Positions 55,109 to 64,000 of a stretch of 64,000 nt of DNA are shown here, piece by piece. Within the stretch, counting starts at the first letter, position 1. Every line of letters starts with the position of its first letter. Origin of the DNA: Pseudomonas sp. N40(2020). GTDB taxonomy: Bacteria > Pseudomonadota > Gammaproteobacteria > Pseudomonadales > Pseudomonadaceae. The notes beneath the pieces are model-generated. The model was not told the origin of the DNA, made no database searches, and saw only the letters and a program-made list of their open reading frames with translations. The position numbers were made by a program, and so were the translations under genes. The stretch covers positions 52,958 to 116,957 of the forward strand of contig NZ_JACSZV010000014.1 of assembly GCF_014472415.1 (NCBI RefSeq), in the 5' to 3' direction.

Positions 55109-58100
55109 ATGCCCCCTCAGCCAGCCCTTGCACCTGACGAAAAGCACGAACCTGCCATGGTTCAGATCGTGATCGAAGAGCTCTCGGCCCTCCCGACCGC
55201 AACCCCGGAGGTCGCACTCGCGCGAACCCTCGATATCCCTCGCAACAGCCTGCTGCGTGAATGGATGGAGCTCTACTGGGTCAGCCTTGATCGCTCGAGC
55301 TTTCTCGATTGGGCCAGCACGTTCGACATCGACCTGGACACCCTCAGCCTCAAAGGCGACACGCTGCACGCCTCGACCCTCAAGGACGGCGTCCTCACCA
55401 CGCGCACGTTCACCCAGCAAGATGACTCCCTGTGGTGGAAAGTCGCGTTTCCGCCCTTGTCCATCGCCCGCAAAATCGACCCCGCAGGACTGGGTCTACC
55501 CTCCGTCGGCGGCAAATCCGCCAACCCGCTTTGCCTGATTCCCCGGGCGCTCGTGCTGGCGTTTTACGGTTATCCCGAGCCGGAAAACCGTATGCAGGCT
55601 CAGGTGATCATCGATGAGTTAAAAGCCAGCGGATTCGCGCCGATCGCAAGCGACGCGCACACGACGTCGGCAGTGGTTGCCGAGCGCAACGCGCAGACGG
55701 CCGACTACCAGGTTCTGGCTACCGCGCTCGAACAGTCGATCGATACCCTCAGACAGACCCAGCCCTTGCAGTTGGACCTTGCACGCGTACGTCTGCGTCA
55801 CGGATCCTGGCTGACCACCCTCATGCACCGTGGGACGACGGCCATGACGGCAGTGGTTCACAATGAGGCGTTCCTGACCTTGGCCGAAGATGCCACGCCC
55901 TTCGTGACCTGCCGTTACTCATTGAAGGACCGGATGTTTTCGTTCACTCGCAACGATGGTTCGATCATTGAACATCCACAAAGTCTGTTCGATGACGGTC
56001 TGCCAGACGACTCGTTGGCTGAGCTGATGAACGCAGCAGAAAAACTCGGCTGCGTCATCGCCAGCGATGAGTTTTTCAACCTCGATCAGCTTCTTGAGTG
56101 TTACGGGTTTGAGATACCCGCCACCCTCGACGCCGCCCGCGACTTGATCACTCGGCTGCGACAGCACAAATGGCCACCCCTGCCCTACGTCAGTGAACAC
56201 ATCCAGACGCGCACGCCCATCAAACGTTACAAGCGTGCTTTTGCGAATGTTGAGGACTTTCGTAATATCCATTTGCTCCTTGAAGTACTGGCCTGGAACA
56301 AGGAGGCAGGTGCCGAAATCGACCTCGACCATCTCAGTGCGCCAGACCCGGAATCCGCATTGGGCGAAAAGATAGTGACGGGCAAAGAACGATTGCTGAG
56401 TTTCAGAGATAGCAGCGAATTTCAGCGGCTCTTGAAGGCTAACCAACTGCCCGCCGACAGCCCGCTGCTTCTGACCCGTTCGGGTCATGTCGGCACACCA
56501 GGAAAGAAAAAGAACTGGGAGGACCTGACGACGCAGGTAGAACAAAACAGCACGCTCAAAACCAAACGCGATGAACTTCGGCTGCTGGCCGACAAGGCCG
56601 GCGGCGCCTTGCGTACCAGCGGACTGGTGACACTCAAGCAAATGATGGGTTTCTACGAAATCCCGCTGCCTGCAAACGCTCGCGTCGCCGGGATCATCGC
56701 GCAGTGGATGAAACCCTACCAGTTGCTCCCCCCAGGCTTTACGAATCACTGGTACATGCTCGGCTCCCCCGGTAGCGGCTCGCCGGGCCTCACCGCCGAG
56801 CGACGCAAGTTGATCATCGACGCCAGCGCAGCATTCCTGGCGCACACTTGCGTTGCATTGATCGATTATCTGAGCGAAGGCGTGGTACCTGATCTGAGCG
56901 CCACAGTGCTGCAAGCCAAAGCCGATTCGCTGCTCAGCCAGATACTGATTTCGCCACGTGCGCATCAATTGGGCAATCGTTTGCTGGAAAAGCTTCATCC
57001 TGAAAAATGGAAGAGAAAGGAAGACATAGCCACCAATCGTGAGTATCTGTTACTGACTGCCTTGATCCTCAGTCTCGATCCTCTGGCAGGCCAGCAGCCA
57101 GGCAAGGTGATCGATCAGCCGCTCAATGACAGCTTTTTTTGGGGTGAGTCGTACAAAGATGTCCGACGCTTTATCGATGGGCAATTCGCGCTGCATCGCA
57201 TCAAGCAGAAAACCCTGGCGACACATTTACTGCTCTCAGGTATCGCTCCGGAATTTCTGGTCCGCGGCATCCCCGCCTCACTCGCCTACATGACCGCGCA
57301 CTCATGGGTGAAGCTCAAACAAGTGGTGCTCTTCATCGAAAACCACGCCCCCGGCATGACCCGTTTGATGACTTACAACGAAATCATGACACTGTCCGCC
57401 CTGCCCATGATTCCCCATCTGCAGGAGTTCCGCTCGAAGAAAGCACCCGGCTCCCTGGTAGCCGATTGGGCCATTGCCAGAGGCGTAATTCAACGCGACT
57501 CGGCCCAGACGGATGCGCTCTATGATGCCGCCACACTCAAGGCAGCCGACAATGCGTTTGTCCTGCATGGACAGAGGATGTTCACCCATACCGAGCTGGC
57601 CTTTCGCGCGCCCTTCGCAACACCGTACACCGTTGCCCTGCAAGATCTGCGCAAGGTGTTTCCTGACGCGTTGCACCTGGAAGAACGGTGCCTGATATTG
57701 CTGCCCAAATGCAGGAAAGAGTCAGCCACACCGACAGCGCCTGACGCGGCGCCGACCGAAAAGTATTCGCTGGTCGAGTTGCACATGGCGCAGAAGCTGA
57801 CCACCGAATGGAGCAATTGGAGCTCGACACTCCCGCAAGTACAGCTATCGCTGCTGGCACCGTCGTTTGACCAGCTCACGTCGGTTGCCAGCGGGTTTCT
57901 GGTGCAGCTCAAAAGCCGACTGGAACGAATGAAGGACGCCTACGTGGCCCTGATCAAGGAATCGTTCTGTGAATTACCGCTTCAGCAACGACTCGATCTG
58001 GAGACCGGCCCGCTGGAATTCTTCGCCCTGCATCCGGTAACAGCACACCCCCCGGGCCAGTCTGCCGCAGATAAGCAGAATCCGGCGGCTGGATTGTTTG

Positions 58101-58543
58101 CCATGATCGTCTCCTGCCAAAGTGAGCTGCCACGAATTTACGAGATATTCATTCGAGAGCGAGCCGTTCATCTACGTCAGGACATCAACTATTCCACGCT
58201 GGTTTCGGCATCCGCGAAAACGACCAGCACAAGCCTGCCATTCGACGCAGAGACGTACCTGCAAGGCGCAACGGCAAGAAGCCCAGGCACCTGTCGTGGC
58301 CAGATCAAGAGAATCGAAATCGAGCAAGAACAGTTGGCAGTTGGCGCCTATCAACAGATTCCCGCAACATTCACGTCATCAAGAATCCAGACGATTGCCA
58401 GCACAGCAGTAGAACGCCTGTTCGCCGTTCAACAGGCGTCGGCGATGGAACGGGCCAACCGTGCGATCGAGCTCCAAGAAGCTGAAGGTATTCATCAGGC
58501 CTGGATGGCGTTTTTTCAATCCATCCAGGCATCGACCATTTGA
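55109..58543 (+). CDS. Large (1144-aa) soluble protein of unknown function
   Basis: No signal peptide and no transmembrane helices are apparent. The N-terminal region (LREWMELYWVSLDRSSFLDW and WWKVAFPPLSIARKIDPAGL) resembles the start of large Pseudomonas proteins sometimes annotated as toxin-like, in which a short targeting/helical segment precedes an IDPxGxGLP motif. The rest is mainly helical with no motif I can name; catalytic residues are not evident. GGAG precedes ATG 55109 by seven bases. Base composition returns to the chromosomal norm here, so it is probably separate from the peptide island, but it reads the same way 131 bases downstream. Confidence 0.7.
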   Translation: MPPQPALAPDEKHEPAMVQIVIEELSALPTATPEVALARTLDIPRNSLLREWMELYWVSLDRSSFLDWASTFDIDLDTLSLKGDTLHASTLKDGVLTTRTFTQQDDSLWWKVAFPPLSIARKIDPAGLGLPSVGGKSANPLCLIPRALVLAFYGYPEPENRMQAQVIIDELKASGFAPIASDAHTTSAVVAERNAQTADYQVLATALEQSIDTLRQTQPLQLDLARVRLRHGSWLTTLMHRGTTAMTAVVHNEAFLTLAEDATPFVTCRYSLKDRMFSFTRNDGSIIEHPQSLFDDGLPDDSLAELMNAAEKLGCVIASDEFFNLDQLLECYGFEIPATLDAARDLITRLRQHKWPPLPYVSEHIQTRTPIKRYKRAFANVEDFRNIHLLLEVLAWNKEAGAEIDLDHLSAPDPESALGEKIVTGKERLLSFRDSSEFQRLLKANQLPADSPLLLTRSGHVGTPGKKKNWEDLTTQVEQNSTLKTKRDELRLLADKAGGALRTSGLVTLKQMMGFYEIPLPANARVAGIIAQWMKPYQLLPPGFTNHWYMLGSPGSGSPGLTAERRKLIIDASAAFLAHTCVALIDYLSEGVVPDLSATVLQAKADSLLSQILISPRAHQLGNRLLEKLHPEKWKRKEDIATNREYLLLTALILSLDPLAGQQPGKVIDQPLNDSFFWGESYKDVRRFIDGQFALHRIKQKTLATHLLLSGIAPEFLVRGIPASLAYMTAHSWVKLKQVVLFIENHAPGMTRLMTYNEIMTLSALPMIPHLQEFRSKKAPGSLVADWAIARGVIQRDSAQTDALYDAATLKAADNAFVLHGQRMFTHTELAFRAPFATPYTVALQDLRKVFPDALHLEERCLILLPKCRKESATPTAPDAAPTEKYSLVELHMAQKLTTEWSNWSSTLPQVQLSLLAPSFDQLTSVASGFLVQLKSRLERMKDAYVALIKESFCELPLQQRLDLETGPLEFFALHPVTAHPPGQSAADKQNPAAGLFAMIVSCQSELPRIYEIFIRERAVHLRQDINYSTLVSASAKTTSTSLPFDAETYLQGATARSPGTCRGQIKRIEIEQEQLAVGAYQQIPATFTSSRIQTIASTAVERLFAVQQASAMERANRAIELQEAEGIHQAWMAFFQSIQASTI

Positions 58544-58564
58544 CTTTGAACCGCAAAGCCCCGA

Positions 58565-59530
58565 TCAGATGCGCTTCAAGGCCTGTTTATGGGCATACAT
58601 CGCCCCATCTGCATCTGCCAGCAGTCGATCCACCGTGTCATGCCGCTGCGGGTCATATTCGATCTGGCCGACGCTGAAACGAATGGCATAACCACGGTGC
58701 AACGTAGCGTTGCGTTCTTCGAGGATTTCCTTGAGCCGGGCCATGATCGCCGTGGTTTCGATATGGCTGGAACCGGTCAGCAGCGCCACAAACTCATCAC
58801 CGCCCAAACGCCCGACTACATCACTTTCGCGAAAGGCAATGCGCAGCACATCAGCGAAGGTCTTCAATGCACCATCGCCCTCGGCATGGCCATAGAGATC
58901 GTTGATCTGCTTGAAGTCATTGAGGTCGAAAAACAGCAAAGTGGCCGGCCGGTTCAGCCGCGCGCAGGCGTCCAGTGCATGCTGGGCCAATTGCTTGAAA
59001 CCGCGACGATTGGAGAGCAGCGTCAGCTCGTCCATGCTCGCCATTTGCACGGCCGTCAGCTCTTGCTCGGCCATCTCTGCCAGATCACGCAACAGCGCGC
59101 GTTCTTCATCGTCGAGTTCGCGGGGTTTGGTGTCGATCAGGCACAACGTGCCCATTTTATTGCCCGTAGGCACGGTCAGTGGATAGCCGGCATAGAAGCG
59201 AATGTGCGGCTCACCGGTGACCAGCGGATTGTCGTGGAAGCGCTCGTCCTGGCAGGCATCAGGCACCAGTAACAAGTCATTCTTGAGAATGGCGTGGCCG
59301 CAGAAAGACACGTCCCGCGAGGTTTCAGTGACATTCAGCCCGACACAGGACTTGAACCACTGACGATCCTTGTCCACCAGCGTCACCAAGGCGATGGGCA
59401 CATTGAACAGACGCTTGGCCAGTCGCGTGAGTCGGTCGAAACGCTCTTCGGGAGCCGAATCGAGAAGGTCGAGGCCGTGCAGCACTTGAATTCGCGCGGC
59501 TTCATTGGCGGGTTTTCCGGGAACCAGCAT
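58565..59530 (-). CDS. GAF-GGDEF diguanylate cyclase
   Basis: A 321-residue protein. A GAF sensor domain occupies about residues 20-160 (RQWFKSCVGLNVTETSRDVS, SFCGHAIL). The GGDEF domain (about 165-321) has an intact active-site loop, RLGGDEFV, so it should make cyclic di-GMP. FFDLNDFKQINDLYGHAEGD holds the metal-binding Asp. ATG 59530 has GGAG six bases upstream, whereas ATG 59542 has none. It has no membrane segment, so it senses a cytoplasmic ligand or redox cue. Confidence 0.92.
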   Translation of the reverse strand: MLVPGKPANEAARIQVLHGLDLLDSAPEERFDRLTRLAKRLFNVPIALVTLVDKDRQWFKSCVGLNVTETSRDVSFCGHAILKNDLLLVPDACQDERFHDNPLVTGEPHIRFYAGYPLTVPTGNKMGTLCLIDTKPRELDDEERALLRDLAEMAEQELTAVQMASMDELTLLSNRRGFKQLAQHALDACARLNRPATLLFFDLNDFKQINDLYGHAEGDGALKTFADVLRIAFRESDVVGRLGGDEFVALLTGSSHIETTAIMARLKEILEERNATLHRGYAIRFSVGQIEYDPQRHDTVDRLLADADGAMYAHKQALKRI

Positions 59531-59591
59531 CACACACTCCATCGAGGTCAGTGGCCCTTAGAGTAGCCTGATTCGCCGCCCGATCACACCG

Positions 59592-60170
59592 TCAACTCCC
59601 GGCCACCGGACATGGCCCGCCAGCATCGGCCCAGAGCTTGAACTGGTTCACGAATATATCGTGCGGTACCGGAACCGGCGCTCGCCCTGTTCCGGGATTC
59701 CAGCCCCAGAGCACCAGTTTGTCCTCGCTGACGTGTTTGATCAGCGCGGCAAAATCGCGGTCACCGTTGCTGGAACGGTCCTTGATCATTGCGCACAACT
59801 TGTCCAGCGGCAGGCCGATCCAGGCCATTTTGTGCGCGGCCGGTGGCAGGCTCCAGTGCGGCGCGCCCGGGGGTGCGTGGAGGCCGTAACTGGCCGGCGG
59901 ATTGCTTTCGGCATGACAGGTGGCGCAGGGCAAGCCGGCGGCGCCTTTGCCGTCCATGCCGCGCACCACGTTCATCGCGTGTGGCGTGCCGGCATCGAAC
60001 TGCAGCGGTGAGTCCCCGGGAATGTGGCAGTTCTGGCAACGCGGGCTCTGGAACACTTTCTGAATCGTGCCGAACGCCTTCAAGGCTTCCTGATCGTCGG
60101 CGAACAAGTCTGAGGCGTAGCCGCCCAACCCAAGCAAAACCACCGTTCCCAACAGCAGATGTCGTTTCAT
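59592..60170 (-). CDS. Periplasmic di-haem c-type cytochrome of the molybdenum hydroxylase operon
   Basis: A 192-residue exported protein (signal peptide [20 protein letters not shown]). Two CxxCH haem sites are present, CQNCH (45-49) and CATCH (82-86). It starts one base after the large molybdopterin subunit ends. It probably accepts electrons from the hydroxylase and passes them to the respiratory chain. A third canonical CxxCH is not present. Confidence 0.82.
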   Translation of the reverse strand: MKRHLLLGTVVLLGLGGYASDLFADDQEALKAFGTIQKVFQSPRCQNCHIPGDSPLQFDAGTPHAMNVVRGMDGKGAAGLPCATCHAESNPPASYGLHAPPGAPHWSLPPAAHKMAWIGLPLDKLCAMIKDRSSNGDRDFAALIKHVSEDKLVLWGWNPGTGRAPVPVPHDIFVNQFKLWADAGGPCPVAGS

Positions 60171-60171
60171 C

Positions 60172-62334
60172 TCACACCCCCGACAGTTGCAGCGGCAGCT
60201 CGCGCAGGCGTTGCCCGGTCAAGGCAAACAGCGCGTTGGCCACCGCCGGAGCGGTCGGCGGCACACCGGCTTCGCCGATACCGCCGGGTTTCTCGCTGCT
60301 GGGCACGATATGCACCTCGACCACCGGCATCTCGTTGAGCCGCAGCACCTGATAATCGTGATAGTTGGACTGCACCACCCCGCCGTTCTTCAGCGTGAGC
60401 TTGTTGTGCAGCGCCATGCCCAGACCAAAGGTGATGCACGACTCCATCTGCGCGGCGATGCTCTGCGGGTTGACCGCGATCCCACAATCCACCGCACACA
60501 CCACCCGATGCACACGAATGGCCAGATTGTCCTGCGAGACCTCGGCCACCTGCGCCACATAACTGCCGAACGACTCGTGCACCGCCACGCCCAAGGCATG
60601 GCCGTCGGGCAACGGCGCTTTCCAGTTGGCCTTCTCCACCGCCAGATTAAGCACGCCGAGATGCCGCGGATGCGCCTTGAGCAGCGTGCGTCGATATTCC
60701 AGCGGGTCCTTGCCCGCCGCGGTGGCCAGTTCATCGATCAGCGATTCCATGACAAACGCGGTATGGGTATGCCCCACCGAACGCATCCACAACACATTGA
60801 TGCCGGTCTGCGGCGAGTGCAGTTCGACCTGATGATGGGCCAGGTCTTTGACGTAAGGGCTGTCGGCGACGCCCTCGACCGAGGTCGGATCGATGCCATT
60901 TTTGACCATGGTCGCTTCCATCAACGTGCCGGTCATGATCGACTGGCCGACCAGCACATGCTGCCAAGCCAGCGGCAGCCCATCGGCGCCAAGGCCGACA
61001 CGCGCCTGATGCAAAAACATCGAACGGTAGTAACCGCCGCGAATGTCGTCCTCCCGCGACCACACGGTTTTCACCGGCATGCCTGCCGCTTTCGCCACCT
61101 CCACCGCTTCGGCAACAAAGTCCGAGGTCGGATTGGCCCGCCGGCCAAAACCGCCGCCGAGGAATTCTGTGTGGATTTCCACTTGCTCGGGTTTCAGCCC
61201 GGTGATTTTCCCGGCGACCATCTGATCCAGCGTCTGAAACTGCGTACCCGTCCAGATCTCACACTTCTCGGCGCTGATTTTTACCGTGCAATTCAAGGGC
61301 TCCATCGGCGCATGGGCGAGATAAGGCACGCTGTATTCGACGTCGACTTTCTTCGCCGCTTTGCTGAAATTACCCTTGGCATCCCCGGCCTGACTGGCCG
61401 AAGTGCCCGGTGTCGCGGCCAGTTTGCGAAAGCTCTCGAGCAGTTTTTCACTGCTCAGATCCGCGTGCGGCCCCAGATCCCAATCAACCTTCAGCGCATC
61501 GCGACCCAGTTTCGCCGCCCAGTAATGGTCAGCAACCACTGCCACACCGGTCGGCACTTGCAGCACTTTATGCACGCCCGGCACCGCCAGCGCCTCGGCG
61601 CCTTCGAAGGATTTGACCGTGGCCCCAAACGCTGGCGCGCGGGCGACCATGGCGGTCATCAAGCCTTCAAATTGCACGTCCATGCCGAACTTGGCGCGAC
61701 CGGTGATTTTCTCCGGGGTGTCGAGGCGTTTGGTAGGTTTGCCAATGACTTTCCAATCCTTGGCCTCTTTGAACGTGATGGATTTCGGGTCCGGCACTGG
61801 CAGTTGCCCGGCGGCGTCGGCCAATTCGCCATAAGTCGTGCGTTTATCGCCGGCGATCACCACACCCGACTCGGTGCGAATCGTCGAAGGCGCCACATCA
61901 AAACGTTTGGCCGCCGCTTCAACCAGCATTTGCCGCGCCGTAGCGCCAGCCAGTCGATAGCGGTCGAACTCCATCCAGGTTGACGTCGAGCCGCCCGTAA
62001 TCTGCATGCCGCCAAAACCGGGCATGCCGTAATCCGCTGCCGAGGCCGGCGAGTGTTCAACGCGGATTTTCGACCAATCGGCATCCAGCTCTTCGGCGAT
62101 CAGCATGGTCAGGCCAGTCCAGATGCCCTGCCCCATTTCCGAATGGCCAAGCAGCACGGTGACGCTGTTATCAGCGGCGATACGCAGGAAAGCGTTCGGC
62201 GCGAAGACCTTGCCTTCATTCTCTGCTGCCAAAGCAAAACGATGGGCACCAGGCACGACAAACGCCACCACCAGACCGCCGCCCAACATGGCGCTGCCCT
62301 TGAGAAAACCCCGACGCGATACGGGACTGTTCAT
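60172..62334 (-). CDS. Xanthine dehydrogenase-family molybdopterin-binding subunit (isoquinoline 1-oxidoreductase beta-like)
   Basis: A 720-residue protein with a twin-arginine signal ([20 protein letters not shown]), so the enzyme is exported folded. [31 protein letters not shown] and the C-terminal [20 protein letters not shown] are the molybdenum-cofactor segments; the Glu in GGIGEAG is the catalytic base. Length and TAT signal fit the IorB group of aldehyde/N-heterocycle oxidoreductases. With the 2Fe-2S subunit upstream and the cytochrome downstream it forms one operon. The substrate is unlikely to be isoquinoline specifically. Confidence 0.9.
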   Translation of the reverse strand: MNSPVSRRGFLKGSAMLGGGLVVAFVVPGAHRFALAAENEGKVFAPNAFLRIAADNSVTVLLGHSEMGQGIWTGLTMLIAEELDADWSKIRVEHSPASAADYGMPGFGGMQITGGSTSTWMEFDRYRLAGATARQMLVEAAAKRFDVAPSTIRTESGVVIAGDKRTTYGELADAAGQLPVPDPKSITFKEAKDWKVIGKPTKRLDTPEKITGRAKFGMDVQFEGLMTAMVARAPAFGATVKSFEGAEALAVPGVHKVLQVPTGVAVVADHYWAAKLGRDALKVDWDLGPHADLSSEKLLESFRKLAATPGTSASQAGDAKGNFSKAAKKVDVEYSVPYLAHAPMEPLNCTVKISAEKCEIWTGTQFQTLDQMVAGKITGLKPEQVEIHTEFLGGGFGRRANPTSDFVAEAVEVAKAAGMPVKTVWSREDDIRGGYYRSMFLHQARVGLGADGLPLAWQHVLVGQSIMTGTLMEATMVKNGIDPTSVEGVADSPYVKDLAHHQVELHSPQTGINVLWMRSVGHTHTAFVMESLIDELATAAGKDPLEYRRTLLKAHPRHLGVLNLAVEKANWKAPLPDGHALGVAVHESFGSYVAQVAEVSQDNLAIRVHRVVCAVDCGIAVNPQSIAAQMESCITFGLGMALHNKLTLKNGGVVQSNYHDYQVLRLNEMPVVEVHIVPSSEKPGGIGEAGVPPTAPAVANALFALTGQRLRELPLQLSGV

Positions 62335-62354
62335 GGTCTATCTCCCCGTCAGGT

Positions 62355-62810
62355 TCAACCGATCTCGGACGCACGTTTGACCGCGGCACGAATTCTTGGG
62401 TAGGTGCCGCAGCGGCAGATATTGCCGGAGAGCGCCTGATCGATATCGCTGTCGGTGGGTTTGGGAATCTTCGCCAATAAAGCAGCGGCGGACATGATCT
62501 GCCCGGACTGGCAGTAACCGCACTGCACCACATCAAGTTCGGCCCAGGCTTGCTGCACCGGGTGCGAACCGTCCGTGGACAAGCCTTCGATGGTGAGAAT
62601 TTTCTGCCCATGGGCGACGGCGGTGGCCGGGGTGATACAGGCGCGCAACGGCGCACCATCGACATGCACGGTACAGGCGCCGCACTGGGCCATGCCGCAG
62701 CCGAATTTGGTACCGGTCAGGTGCGCGACATCGCGCAGGACCCAGAGCAACGGCATGTCCGCGGGGACATCGAGCTCCTGATCCTTGCCATTGATATTCA
62801 GGGTCAGCAT
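62355..62810 (-). CDS. [2Fe-2S]-binding subunit (isoquinoline 1-oxidoreductase alpha-like)
   Basis: A 151-residue electron-transfer subunit. The plant-ferredoxin-type cluster uses C38, C43, C46 and C58 ([14 protein letters not shown]); the second cluster uses C97/C100 (CGYC) and C132/C134 (CRC). It has no signal peptide, so it is expected to be carried out with the large subunit by the Tat pathway. It is the first gene of the operon. Confidence 0.93.
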   Translation of the reverse strand: MLTLNINGKDQELDVPADMPLLWVLRDVAHLTGTKFGCGMAQCGACTVHVDGAPLRACITPATAVAHGQKILTIEGLSTDGSHPVQQAWAELDVVQCGYCQSGQIMSAAALLAKIPKPTDSDIDQALSGNICRCGTYPRIRAAVKRASEIG

Positions 62811-63083
62811 CGGGAAATTTCCTCAGACTCACGGTGTTCTGAAGGGGCGTTGCTGCGGCAATGAATGCCTGCGCGTGCCTCGGCTTATCCCTTTCAGCTA
62901 AGCGTAATTTGCGTTTTAGGCCAGATGCGGCGACCACCGGTCATGCATTGGCGCTCTTAAAGTCGAGTTTGATCCTACAGTTGATAGCGGCTCGCAATGA
63001 GCTGACGCACAACAGTCGTCGTGAGCGAAACCGGTCCGCGAACCGTCGCGGGTTGCCCTCCACATTGGTCAGGAGTAGCGAAT

Positions 63084-63914
63084 ATGGGATTTGTCACCAC
63101 CAAAGATGGCGTCGAGATTTTCTATAAAGACTGGGGGCCAAAAGACGCCCCGGTGATCCACTTCCACCACGGCTGGCCACTGAGTTCGGATGACTGGGAC
63201 GCGCAGATGCTGTTCTTTCTGGGGCAAGGCTTTCGGGTGATTGCCCATGATCGCCGGGGCCATGGGCGCTCCAGTCAGGTCTGGGATGGCCACGATATGG
63301 ATCACTACGCCGATGATGCCCTGGCCGTGGTCAACCACCTGGGCGTGAAAAACGTCGTGCATGTCGGCCACTCCACTGGCGGCGGCGAAGTCATCCATTA
63401 CATCGCCCGCCATGGTCAGGACAACGTCGCCAAAGGGGTGCTCATCAGCGCCGTGCCGCCATTGATGGTGCAGACCGAGAGCAATCCGGGTGGTTTGCCG
63501 AAATCAGTGTTCGATGATTTGCAGGCGCAACTGGCGGCGAATCGGGCGCAGTTTTATCGCGATATTCCGAGTGGGCCTTTTTATGGCTACAACCGGCCGG
63601 GGGCCACGCCGTCGGAAGGCATCATCGCCAACTGGTGGCGTCAGGGCATGATCGGCGGCGCCAAGGCGCATTACGACGGCATCGTGGCGTTCTCGCAGAC
63701 GGATTTCACCGAAGACCTGAAGAAAGTGACCGTCCCGGTGCTGGTGATGCATGGCGAGGATGATCAGATTGTGCCTTACGCGGACTCGGGGCCTTTGTCG
63801 GCGAAACTGCTGCCAAATGGCACGTTGAAGTCGTATCCGGGGTTTCCGCACGGGATGCCGACGACTGAGGCGGAGACGATTAACGCGGATCTTTTAGCCT
63901 TTATTCGCGGCTGA
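63084..63914 (+). CDS. Alpha/beta hydrolase, cofactor-free haloperoxidase/perhydrolase type
   Basis: A 276-residue enzyme. HHGWPLSSDDWDAQMLFFLG, HDRRGHGRSSQVWDGHDMDH, the nucleophile elbow GHSTGGGE (Ser about 100) and the catalytic Asp and His in VMHGEDDQIVP and GFPHGMP match the non-haem chloroperoxidase (perhydrolase) family. ATG 63084 lies after CAGGAGTAGCGAAT; the longer frame from 63021 is rejected. It is divergent from the hydroxylase operon. Physiological substrate unknown. Confidence 0.88.
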   Translation: MGFVTTKDGVEIFYKDWGPKDAPVIHFHHGWPLSSDDWDAQMLFFLGQGFRVIAHDRRGHGRSSQVWDGHDMDHYADDALAVVNHLGVKNVVHVGHSTGGGEVIHYIARHGQDNVAKGVLISAVPPLMVQTESNPGGLPKSVFDDLQAQLAANRAQFYRDIPSGPFYGYNRPGATPSEGIIANWWRQGMIGGAKAHYDGIVAFSQTDFTEDLKKVTVPVLVMHGEDDQIVPYADSGPLSAKLLPNGTLKSYPGFPHGMPTTEAETINADLLAFIRG

Positions 63915-63941
63915 GTTGAACAGCAGCCATCCACTTCCCCT

Positions 63942-64000
63942 GTGGGAGCGAGCCTGCTCGCGAAAGCAATCTGTCAGTTGCACTCGAGCTGAATGACCCC
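63942..64000. repeat. REP element cut by the right edge
   Basis: TGTGGGAGCGAGCCTGCTCG at 63942 is the standard REP arm; the inverted partner, if present, lies beyond the window. Confidence 0.7.

Noticed and set aside
54963..55217. 85-codon minus-strand frame between the M29-like and 1144-aa genes
   Set aside because: Its C-terminal part is mildly protein-like (QQKDLLEWIVERQGKRLA), but it overlaps the start of the 1144-aa gene and has no ribosome site or family match.
60187..61983. 598-codon plus-strand open frame
   Set aside because: It is entirely antisense to the molybdopterin subunit, whose motifs are unambiguous. It has a His/Arg-rich composition typical of shadow frames in GC-rich DNA.

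Overview
The window reads as one contig of a fluorescent Pseudomonas (P. fluorescens group). The grounds are high GC with strongly GC3-biased genes, REP-type palindromes built on GTAGGAGCGAGCCTGCTCGCGA and GTAGGAGCTGCCGAAGGC cores, and a typical metabolic gene complement. I saw no rRNA, tRNA, CRISPR array, phage or insertion sequence.

Layout. 1-3.5 kb: sugar-acid locus (ACS-family MFS transporter cut by the left edge, L-arabinonate-type IlvD/Edd dehydratase, GntR/FCD regulator). 3.5-7 kb: MMPL/RND exporter with a YCF48-like beta-propeller partner. 7.3-18.4 kb: a catabolic regulon (DUF1185 protein, alpha/beta hydrolase, aldehyde dehydrogenase, flavin reductase, CMD protein, GntR regulator, Nudix, DUF1330, RibBA with a degenerate GTP cyclohydrolase half, polyamine-type ABC importer). 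A nearly identical 15-bp motif precedes three of its transcription units. 18.6-19.7 kb: second methionine aminopeptidase overlapping a ParD-like gene. 19.7-27.6 kb: phosphonate locus (LysR pseudogene with one in-frame amber codon, PhnDCE importer, Fe-alcohol dehydrogenase, OPA-type transporter, intact LysR, PhnX), with no PhnW in the window. 27.6-28.8 kb: Ppx/GppA gene behind a divergent pair of Pho boxes; the better box points away from it at a very short terminator-ended non-coding transcript. 29-31.6 kb: reverse transsulfuration operon. 31.6-33.7 kb: secreted 13-residue-repeat protein and two small lipoproteins. 33.7-44 kb: two-component pair, PPK2, SBF transporter with AraC regulator, TerC, rnhA, methyltransferase, gloB, mltD. 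44-52.3 kb: Yej-type peptide importer with two tandem binding proteins, then fabI.

52.4-55 kb is the most novel part: an AT-richer island with a divergent orphan single-chain PheRS-like ligase (catalytic core plus FDX-ACB domain), a previously uncalled 33-codon gene for an aromatic-ended peptide, an 11-bp hairpin, and an M29-aminopeptidase-like protein. It looks like a small modified-peptide (RiPP-like) system. A large 1144-aa protein of unknown function follows. 58.5-64 kb: GAF-GGDEF protein, a periplasmic molybdenum hydroxylase with 2Fe-2S subunit and di-haem cytochrome c, and a perhydrolase-like alpha/beta hydrolase.

All functions are inferred from reading the translated proteins and from family knowledge; no database search was run.
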